Shown here piece after piece: positions 55,201-64,000 of a stretch of 64,000 bases of DNA (the stretch's first letter is position 1; the number at the start of each line of letters is the position of its first letter). The stretch is from Septoria linicola (lineage: Eukaryota; Ascomycota; Dothideomycetes; Mycosphaerellales; Mycosphaerellaceae). The notes beneath the pieces are model-generated. The model was given only the letters and a program-made list of their open reading frames with translations. It searched no databases and was not told the origin of the DNA. The stretch lies in NCBI GenBank assembly GCA_024114885.1, contig CP099430.1, forward strand, positions 62,001-126,000, written 5' to 3'. The position numbers were made by a program, and so were the translations under genes.

Positions 55201-58200
55201 CTAAGTCTTCTACTTCTTCTTTAAGCTCCGTTAATAGCTAGCGTATATAACTCTCTCTTTCTTCTTAAGTTATTACTAATAGCTTACTAATAAAGATCTA
55301 TAGATACTTGTACCTAGGTAGAAGGCCTAGTTCTATAACCTTCTCTATTAGTAGTAGTACTTCTTCTAGTTTAACCTAATCTAGAACTAGCTTTAGGTTT
55401 TCTTATAGAAAGATATATTTCTTAAGGTCTATCCTTTTATAGATATACTTACGTTTTAAACTATCTAATTCCTTAAGCTTATACGATATACCTCTCTATA
55501 ATACTTTAGATACTTTAAAAGAGCCTTTCTACCTAAATATAAGCTTATAGAAGAAGCTAGTTTTTAACTTAGAGTAGTATACTAATACGAGATCTTCTTC
55601 CTTTAGTATAGTAAGGTCTATATAGCGATATTTATTAAAGTACGCCTTGTTCTATTCTTAGAGACGCTACTAATATAGTCGTTCTTCTTCTATAGTCGTT
55701 TCTATAGCTTCTAGAGCTTGAGCTCGAATCGTAAGAAGCTCTACTCTAGTCTTAACCTTACTCTAATCTATAATCTAGAAGGTATAGTGTTCTAGTTCGA
55801 TTAGTAGTACTACGTCACGTTTAATTATTACCTCTAACGGCGTTAGGCTAGTAGTAGAGACTATTATCGTTCTCTCTATCTATAGAACCGCTAGAATATA
55901 GTCCTGAATCGTATAAAGGCTACTATTAGAGAGCTTTAAGCACGCGTCTAATATTGTCTTATAGCCGACTTTAACGATAGCGTTAGACTAAGAGTAGTAT
56001 AGCGAAATATTAATACGTTTAATACTATACGATAGTAGTAGCTTCTCTACTTCGCTAAGGTTAGTCTTATAGTTATCGAGAATAACTTCGATAGTAGTAC
56101 CCTATTAGTAAAAGATCTTCTTCTATATAAACCTTACTATCTATACTAAGGAGATACTCTTCGCTAGGTACTAGAATATACGTACTTCTAGCTAGCGCGA
56201 TAGAGATTCGCGCGTAACTATTAACGAACAGTTCTTTAAGACATATAAGCTATCGATATACTACTACTAGCCGACTATAACTTAGAGTAGGATCTATAGT
56301 TCTCTAGGTACCTATCTCCTATACTAAAGACTATAAATAGTATATTACTAAATAGCGAGCGAGATTTAAGCCTAAACCCTATCCTACTACTATCGTTTCT
56401 AGATAAGATTATACGTCTATTTAGTACTATAGTAACCGTTCTTATAATAGTATACCTTAATAATACGAGCTCGCGCTTTAGGCTTATTAATAACTCGCTA
56501 TAGGAGTCTAGCTACTCGTTCTTAGCGCTAGAGCTAGTTATTCTTAATATAAAATAGCTAATACTTCTTTCTTAACTACTTATATTTATTATTAGAAACT
56601 CTCTTAGGTTTTTATATTCGTATAAGTATAAAAGCGATATTTATTAACTCTTAAGAGTAGATCCTATTAATTATAGATAGCTCGCTCTAAATTACCTATA
56701 CGAAGAAAGCGTTAACGTAAAAAGTATCGAAGAATTACTCGTGAATTATTAGATCTACGTCTTCTTCCTATTCTATAGCCTTTATATCTTTAAGCGTAAT
56801 AGGCTTCCTCGATAACGAATCTAGAGCTATATACTTCTTACTAGGAACATATATAACGTTAAAGTCGAAGAGGTAGATCTATACTAGCTAGCGCGTTATT
56901 ACTATATTTAGTAAATTAGAGGTAGCTTTATTAAGCTAGTAAACAAGGGTATTTATATTAATCTCTAGTTGGAAGTATACTACGAATAGCTATAGTTTCA
57001 GCTTCTTTAATACCTTTAGTATACTAAGGTATTCGCGCTTTCTAGTATTATACTTGACTTCTACTAGGTTAAATAGGCTAGACTTATATCGAACTAGATA
57101 GCGGAGAAGTAGCTCGTCTCGATTATATTAGGAAAGCGTATATCTCTAACCTTTACTACTCGAATCTACGCCTACGATAATAAGTCCTACTCCTTCTCTA
57201 TAGTTAAGAGTAACTAGGGCTAGGGCTGAAACTAGTACCTTTAAGACGATATCTTTAGCTAGTTAGTATTTAGTAGTCTATTAAAACTTAGTATCCTTCT
57301 ATAAGAGTTTAAATAGTAGAGTAAGGATAATCGTAAAACCTTTAACCTAGACGCGGTAGTACGTAACTACGTCGAGGAAGCTTCGAATATCCTTCTAATT
57401 CTCTAGGTTCGGCTATTTCTCGATCTTCGCTACTCTCGCGAAGTCTAGATAGCGACTATTAATACTAGTAAGGTAACTAACGATTATTAACTATTCGTAA
57501 TAGAGCTATAGCTTATTAAAAGCTATAGTTATATTAGCTCGCTCTATATTATAGAGAACGTCGTCTATAGCTATAATATATTTAATAACGTAATAGTAGA
57601 GGCTAGGTTTAACCTCTTTACTATCGTACTTTGTCTTAGACCCTTTAATACTAATATTATTAAGGAATGGCTATACCTTATACGAGACATACTCTATAAG
57701 TACTTAATTAATAATACGAACGAACTAGGTAATAGAATTCGTAGCTCCTTATAGTAACGTTATCTACTATAATAGTCCTAGCGAGGAGTCGAAGCCTATA
57801 AGGTCTCTATATAACTTATCGAGTAGGATTTAGTTATATCTAGAGAAGATATTAACTAACGAGGCTAGCGCGTAACTAGTAAAGTCCTTAGAGAAACTCT
57901 CTACGTTAGGTAGTAAGTTCGAATCTCTTATAGTAACTTAATTAAACTTCTAAGCTACGTTAATTAACTAATACTTCTTTAGCTTACCTACCTCTATCTT
58001 CTTACTAATAAGGAAGTATAGGTTTTAATAGGTACTATAGTATAGCTCGAGAGTTCTAGCTTAGATTCGTTATCTTAGTATATCCTCTATAATATATTAT
58101 AGAGATAGATTTAGCTTAAAGCCTAGATACTACTATAGCTCGTAAGGAACTATCTAAATCTTCTATAGTAGAGTAATATTAGAATTAATTCAGCCTAAAT

Positions 58201-59600
58201 ACGTGAAGTCCTACCTAAAGGTAGCTTCTCGATTCCTTAGTATATAGTATAACAAATCTAGCTCCTTTAGTAGTAGTTCTATACTAGGTTTGAACTTTGT
58301 AAGCTGTTTAGGTATAAGATATAATCTAGGCTCGATCGTCGAGAACCTCTTAGTTAAGTACTTACTATCGTAAGGCCTAGTACTAGGTAGTATAGCTACT
58401 TCCTTCTTAATATAAGTCCGTCGCTAGTTCTTTAATCCGCTAGGGTTCGAGCTGTTAGTTATAGTAATATCGGTATTTACTAGTTTAATCTTATTAGTAA
58501 CTCGCTTATAAAGAGTATAGGCGCTAATATAATTATTTAGTTTCCGCTACCCTATAGCTTCTTTATTATAAGCTTTCTCTACTACTATATTAATAGCGGC
58601 CGAGATAACGTACGTCTCCTCGCTAAGCTCGTCGTCTACTTTATTAGAGATAACTTCGTCGTAGGGTCTAGGTTCTTAGATAGCTAGCTCCGCCTCTCTA
58701 AGCTTTCTATAAGTAATTATTAAGTATTCGCCTCTATAATTTAAACTCTAGTTCGATTAAGACACTAGTATAGTATCGTTAAAACTATACCTAATACTCT
58801 AGTATAAGTCTCGCTCGCTAGTATAAGCTAGCTTAGCTTCGCTAGTAGCTAGTAAAAGCTTCTTAAGTCGACTATTTTAGCTAAATTTAGCGACGTTACC
58901 TTTAACGGCCGCTACTATAAGATAGTTATACTATATTTAAGTCTAGCTATAATTAACTCGTCTTAATAGCTCGAGCTACTATCGTAGAGAGGTACTTTGT
59001 CTAATTAAGTCTACTATAAAATAATCTCTAAAGTAAATTACCTTTATATACGATAACTACTACGTAAGGTAGTTAAAGACTTGATTCTCTAGGAGTTTAG
59101 AGCTATTAGTAACTATAAACGAACACTAGTACTAATCGCTTATCTATCTATACTACTAGTATAGTTTAAAGTATAGTATAAGAGGTATAACGTAATTATC
59201 GTTTAAAAAGGTAACTATAGAACGTTCTACTAGCTAACCCTCCTAAGTAGAGTTTTTACCTCTAACTACTAAACCTTATATAGAAAGGGTAGTCGAAGCT
59301 TAAAAAGCTTATAATCCCTCTCTCTACTCCTCGCTATTATAAGATCTAGAGTCCTCGATAGTATATACTATATTCTTTAGCTAATAATTACTAAAAGTTA
59401 GAGTTTAGATACTAATTTCTACTAAATCTAGACGCGATATACGTGTTAGAGCCTCTACTAAACCCGTGCCGTCGACTAGAGCTAGTTCCTTAGTACTCTA
59501 GCTTTTCCTAGAACCTGTTCTATAGTTCGTATATTGCTCTAGCTATTAAAGCTAGTAAATATAATAATATAGCCGTCTAGAGTACTAATTAAGCCCTCCT
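55200..59600 (-). pseudogene. E pol, copy B: RT, RNase H, integrase
   Basis: Reverse-complement counterpart of 6700-10550 over its whole length. The RT catalytic box lies at about 57645-57670 and again reads with Asn at both Asp positions; the following codons read 'KGS' here, closer to the expected 'KGP' than 'KEP' in copy A. The integrase lies around 55600-56400. Stops are TAG/TAA. Confidence 0.88.
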
Positions 59601-62330
59601 AAGAGCTATTATCGTAGTTCTTAGAAGCTAGGCGTATCTATCGCGCCTATAGCTAGCTAAGTAAGATTAGGCCGTTTACTAGTAAGACTAGAAATAGTAT
59701 AGTAACTCTAACGCTAAAGGTATCGATTAATACCTCTAGGTAGTACCTAACGAAAGTAACCTTGCCTCTAACTCCTCCTATAGTAATATTACTAAGAAGA
59801 GTTATACCGACTTGAAGCTTTCGAACGTATTCGATTAGTATAATTATTAACTTAGCCCTCTCGTCGATTAAAGACTTATAAGCTATTATTCGAGGTCTAT
59901 ACTTCGTAGGCACGTAGATACTTAGAATAATTTCATAGATATTATTAAATAATAGAAGGATATTATTAGTCTACTCGTAAAGCTTAGAAGTAGGCCTAGG
60001 CTTCACTATATTAATCGCTATAGTAGTAGCTTAGAAGGCCTTAATATTAGTCGCTAAAATAGCTTTTATTAGCTCCTCTTCTACCTACTCGTTAAAGGCT
60101 TTAGATAGTAAGGAATATACGCTAATCTTAGCTCTACTTCCTCTATTCGTACGCTTCTTTACTTAGAGCTTATTAAGCTTCTTACGTAGATCTATATTAT
60201 TTAGAACACGACTCTATAAGGAATACGACGCTCGCTTACTATAGAGAATAATTTCTACTAAGCTTAACTAGATCTTAGATTCGAGTATTTTATCTATCTA
60301 GAAGACGTTAGCGTTATTATTAGCGTACGTAGCTCAAAGGTAGTTATCTATACGCTTAGTCTTTAGAGGCTCCTTAGCCTTCTTCTACTTTAAGTATACG
60401 TAGGAGCGACTAGGACTAGTAGACTATTTAGGTAGTCGTATATCTACTTATTCTCGGCTTTATCGTTATTACGTCCTTAAGTTTAAGAATCCTCTAACTC
60501 TCCTATATCTATAAGGTAAGGAGCTAGCTAGTTTTTATCTTTAACCTCTTTAATATAAGAGTAACGATAAGCGTAGGTTCTTATAGCTATAGCCTAAGTC
60601 GTAATTCGCTTCTATACTCTCGTTAGCTATCTTCTAACTAGACGAGAAGGGTTTAGGTTCTACTTTGTCTTTACGCTATCTCTAGCTACGTAGGCGCTAA
60701 TTAGGTCGTCTTGATCTTCCTAAGTAATAGAAGCGACTTAGCTAATATTAATAGGACCGTCTTAGCTAGCTACCTTGTTTACTACTCTCTACTAACTCGC
60801 TCTTAGCGTTAATAAACTACTTATATCTTTAAGGTAGATCCTTCTATAGCGCTACTCTAATACTTCTATTAATACCTATAGCTTTAGTAGCTCCTTGTCC
60901 TAGTAGTATCGTATCTTTTCCGTACCTAGACGAGGCGTTCTATAGTATATAATACTAGTCTTTAAGTCTCTATATATTAAGCTCTTTATCTTAAACTACT
61001 TCAGGTACTCGTAGTTTATAGCTATATAGCCTTCGAGCCTATATATTTAATAACCTAAAATCTTTAAAGCGATCGCTACGTAGGCCTTAATTATTAACCT
61101 ATTATCTATCGTAGCTAAATTAATCGAAATCTCCTAGCTATAAGTAGGTCTTAGAATATATAGATAGTCGTGATCGTAAGACTTCGCCTACTATCCTATT
61201 AACGAGCGTAGTAGCTATAGGCCTCCTTCTTTAAGTCGACGAATCGTAGTAATTACGAGGTCTTATATACTAGCGGTAATATTATCGACGCTTACTAGTT
61301 TATAGCCTTTATAGACTACCGTTTCTCTAGTATTAAACTTAGAATTCAGTCGTAGAGTAGACTTCTTTATAGCTTTATATAACTACTAGACGTCTCTACT
61401 ACCTTCGTTATATATCTCTATCTTAAAGTCCTTATTACTATTAATCTAACGCTAGGCTGTCTTTAAGAGTTTACTATAATCTAGGTTATTATTATTAAGG
61501 TCTAACCTAATATAGGCCTAGAGCCTCTTACTAAAACGAAATAGAAGGCCTTATACGAATAGAAGAGTACGAGAGCGCTCGTCTATATACGAAGTAGATA
61601 TAGTATTAGAGTAGAGTATAAACTACCTTAAGTATTCTAAGAGATTATTATCCTCGCTATAGTCGACCTTATAAAGGTTTTCTATATAGCGGCGGTTCTC
61701 GAGTATATATATATTATCGTACTTTCGGTACTCCTTAATAATTAACTCTTTAAACTTAGCGTAGTTCCGATTATAAAAACTATTAAGGCGCTAGTATCGT
61801 CTATATTAGATAACCGTAACTTGAGTAAGTAACTTCTTATAAGGCTATTTATTATTATTAATAAGTAGAATAGCGTAGTTTCTATATAGTACTTTAAAAC
61901 GCTCGATATATTTAGTTACGTTCTCCTTATTAAAGAAGAGATTCTAGTCCGAGCTAGGTATTAGCGGAACCTAAGCGATAATTACCTTCTAGCTTTAGGT
62001 TACTTAGATAGTCTATATAAGTAGCTAGAACTACGCTATAGATAGTCTATCTTCTAAGTTTAGTCCTTAAAAAGTATTAGCGTTAGGGTTAAGGTTATTA
62101 CCTTCTTAGTCCTTAGCTTCTTTAGATATATTATTATCTAGTAGAGGGAATAAAGTAAAAGCGAGTAGTAGCTTTACTAGAGATCTTCGAATTTACTTAT
62201 TAAGTTAGTTAGATAAGCTACTATCTAGTATTATAGGCTAGCTAGTAGATACTAATTTACTTATAGAGCTCGTTCGAAGGTGTTCTAAGAGTATATTATA
62301 CTCTCCTTAATTAAGGTTTTAAATAAAATA
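59600..62330 (-). pseudogene. E gag, copy B, complete region
   Basis: The front half is visible only here. Around 61400-61950 the minus strand reads 'NKENVTKYIERFKVLYRNYA', then 'YAKFKELIIKEYRKYDNIYI' and 'ENLYKVDYSEDNNLLEYLRQ', the layout of a gypsy capsid ('F.G.NVT.FL..FE', 'W..L...L..EY...D'). The later 86-codon open stretch at 59653-59913 (MPTKYRPRIIAYKSL) matches 5874-6134 in copy A. Start and end are approximate. Confidence 0.75.
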
Positions 62331-63066
62331 TAGTTATTGTTTAAAACGATAACTAAAAAAACAAGAGTCTAAATTTATTAGCTATTAGAAAGTAAATCGT
62401 TAAACTTTTCTTATAATACTAGAGCTATATTAATTATACCTAATAAGTAAGGTATATTATATTATATAGTTCGACTATTTATAGCGAGACGCGTCTATCT
62501 TACTTATTTAGATAATTCGCTATATAACTATAGTAGTATAATATTACGTTAGCCTATACTATATACTAGGTCTAGGGCCTTAGACGTAATTAGTGTCCTT
62601 AGCTAAACGATTAGCGTCTAACGCCGTACTAGGGCTTATTCTAAGCGATCTATATACTAGAGGATACGAGATTACCTAGATAGGTCCGGCCTATCCTATA
62701 GCCTCTATACTATCTAAACGAGAGCGTTTTTATACTAAACCGGGGTCTAATCGAAGACTATTATAGGTATAGAGACCCTAAGTAAATCTCTAATATAGTA
62801 AGTCGCCTTACTATCTATATAATAATTACTAAATAGATCCGTACTAAGAGGTACTAGAGGTTTATAACTTTTCTAGATTAGAGCGATATCTATATTCTAG
62901 GAGCTTCTACGTTATTATAGCTCTTTAAGTCGCCTCTTACGTAGGCTCCTTTAGGCCTCTTATTAATGTTTATAGTATATTAGTTCTCGCTTTAAAGCTA
63001 TCTTCTACCCTCTACGCTTCTAGTCCCGGTATAAGAGAGAAGAGATAGCTCTACCTTCGGCTCTAT
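62331..63066 (-). other. E copy B leader between 5' LTR and gag
   Basis: About 0.73 kb with no coding signal. The primer-binding site should lie immediately inside 63067, where the minus strand reads ATAGAGCCGAAGGTAGAGCT. Confidence 0.6.
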
Positions 63067-63346
63067 TAATAGATAATAACTACTCTAATACTAACCTCCT
63101 AGGTAGGTATAAGAGTAGCTATTATAGAACAAGACCTATTCGGAGAGTAATAGTCTTATAATATATATATTAACTAGTAGTAACGAGCTCAAACTAGTAG
63201 CTCTAGGACTAAGAGCCTTATACTAGGACCGTAGGACATTAAATTAATTAAGTAGAGTAAACATTTCTATCTTAGAAACGAACTACTACCTTGCTTTTAT
63301 ACTAAAGCTACTAAGTATAGTATATAAGTAGGCCTTTACCTTACTA
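63067..63346 (-). repeat. E copy B 5' LTR (280 bp)
   Basis: Starts TAATAGATAATAAC and ends CCTTACTA on the plus strand, as in the other LTR. Confidence 0.95.
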
Positions 63347-63350
63347 GTAG

Positions 63351-63391
63351 ATTAGGAGTAGATAGTTCTAAGATAAACTCTTAGAAAGAGG
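63351..63391 (+). mobile_element. Copia copy B, continuation after E
   Basis: ATTAGGAGTAGATAG... matches the minus strand of copia A just after the point where E is inserted (1210-1250). Ends at AGAAAGAG where element G begins. Confidence 0.85.
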
Positions 63392-63849
63392 TATTATAGT
63401 TCGTAATTAGATAGGTAATCCTACGAACCTATACGTAATTAAGAAAGAGCGATACTAGGCTCTCTAGCCTTAGCGACTACTCTCTAATCCTTTAAGCGAT
63501 AAGAGCGACGCTAAGCGACGCGACTACTCTAACTACTTAAAGTTAGTACCTCTTATATATAGATACGATAAGTAGTCTTCTAGATAGTTATTATATATAA
63601 CTTACTATACTATCTTACTAATTAGAATTCTAAGAATCTTTCTTTCGTTATATTTCTAACTAGACCTCTCTACCTAGCCTAAACCTAATTAAGCTAAGTA
63701 CCTACTTAGTAAGATCTTAGATTGTCGCTCTAGTAATAACCTAATAGCTTTATATACTCTTAAGGATATCTACTAATAATAGAAGCGTTTAGAGAACTCC
63801 TACCTCTAGTAAAGTAGAAACTATTCGTTTCTTATAAATTAGCTAAGCC
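63392..63849 (+). mobile_element. Gypsy element G: LTR and leader (runs off the right edge)
   Basis: A third insertion in copia B. TATTATAGTTCG (probably TG... originally) starts right at the break in copia. The LTR end and primer-binding site could not be fixed. CpG is present, so the composition differs from copia. Confidence 0.6.
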
Positions 63850-64000
63850 TATAGTAGATAGATCGATCTTAAGGATCCTAAGATTACTAAACCTAATATC
63901 TACTATAGAGACTACGATAAGCTCTCTATCTAGTTTAATTAACTAGTATTATACTTTAAGTTTAACAAAGTATCTAAAGCTAATAAGATACTCTTTACTT
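63850..64000 (+). pseudogene. Element G gag, N-terminal part
   Basis: From about 63865 a frame reads 'IDLKDPKITKPNIYYRDYDK', then 'LVLYFKFNKVSKANKILFT' to the window end. This is the 'P..F.G.R.KL..F..Q...YF..N......DK..F' layout of gypsy gag N-termini. It has two TAG/TAA stops at likely Trp or Gln positions. Confidence 0.65.

Larger units (their letters stand above)
50186..63346 (-). mobile_element. Ty3/gypsy element E, copy B, complete (13.16 kb)
   Basis: Two 280-bp LTRs (50186-50465, 63067-63346) in direct orientation enclose, on the minus strand, leader, gag, pol, spacer and the extra 3' frame. A polypurine tract lies at 50466-50479 next to the 3' LTR. Flanking ATAG (50182-50185) and GTAG (63347-63350) are a likely target duplication. 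The host sequence either side is copia B. The two LTRs differ at eight positions, all transitions. Confidence 0.94.

Overview
The window looks like heterochromatin of a filamentous ascomycete (Pezizomycotina; a Dothideomycete-like genome is my guess from the introns). About 61.7 of 64 kb is repeat DNA that carries the mark of repeat-induced point mutation (RIP). CpA and TpG are nearly absent, TpA is everywhere, and reading frames are broken mainly by TAG and TAA where CAG, TGG or CAA would restore a domain. TGA stops are very rare. No intact protein gene is visible, so protein calls rest on reading through RIP-type stops and are given as pseudogenes with approximate ends.

Layout. 1-4732: Ty1/copia element (copy A, minus strand, cut by the window edge). 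It is inserted in a long Ty3/gypsy family I call E (copy A, plus, 4733-15740), which also holds a solo copia LTR at 13930-14206. 15741-22520: gypsy chromovirus F (plus), with a chromodomain at the end of pol and an antisense reading frame near its 3' end. 22521-24430: unidentified minus-strand reading frame. About 24443-31250: Helitron (plus) with Rep and Pif1-like helicase domains. Its gene is broken by eight or more 55-80 nt introns, nearly all built around the same inverted repeat. 31260-32965: RIP-affected trinucleotide repeats.

32966-35284 is an island of normal composition, with CA and TG present, holding gene fragments: a coiled-coil reading frame with a frameshift and a possible truncated gene start behind a pyrimidine-rich promoter. 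A 16-bp minisatellite (35275-35418) forms its right edge.

36553-45530 is a three-level nest. A Pogo/Fot1-like DNA transposon (P, with 48-bp terminal inverted repeats) is split by a hAT-like element (W, perfect 8-bp target duplication), which is split by a Tad-like LINE (L, perfect 15-bp target duplication). 46706-50185: copia copy B (plus), interrupted in its integrase-RT linker by a complete 13.16-kb E element (copy B, minus, 50186-63346; two 280-bp LTRs). Copia B resumes for about 41 bp, then a further gypsy element G begins and runs off the right end.

The elements do not cooperate as a pathway; the window records successive insertions followed by RIP. Copia sits inside E (copy A) and E sits inside copia (copy B), so both families were active over an overlapping period. 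The most unusual features are the family of hairpin introns in the Helitron gene, the extra 3' reading frame of the 13-kb E family, the antisense frame in F, and the sharply bounded unmutated island.
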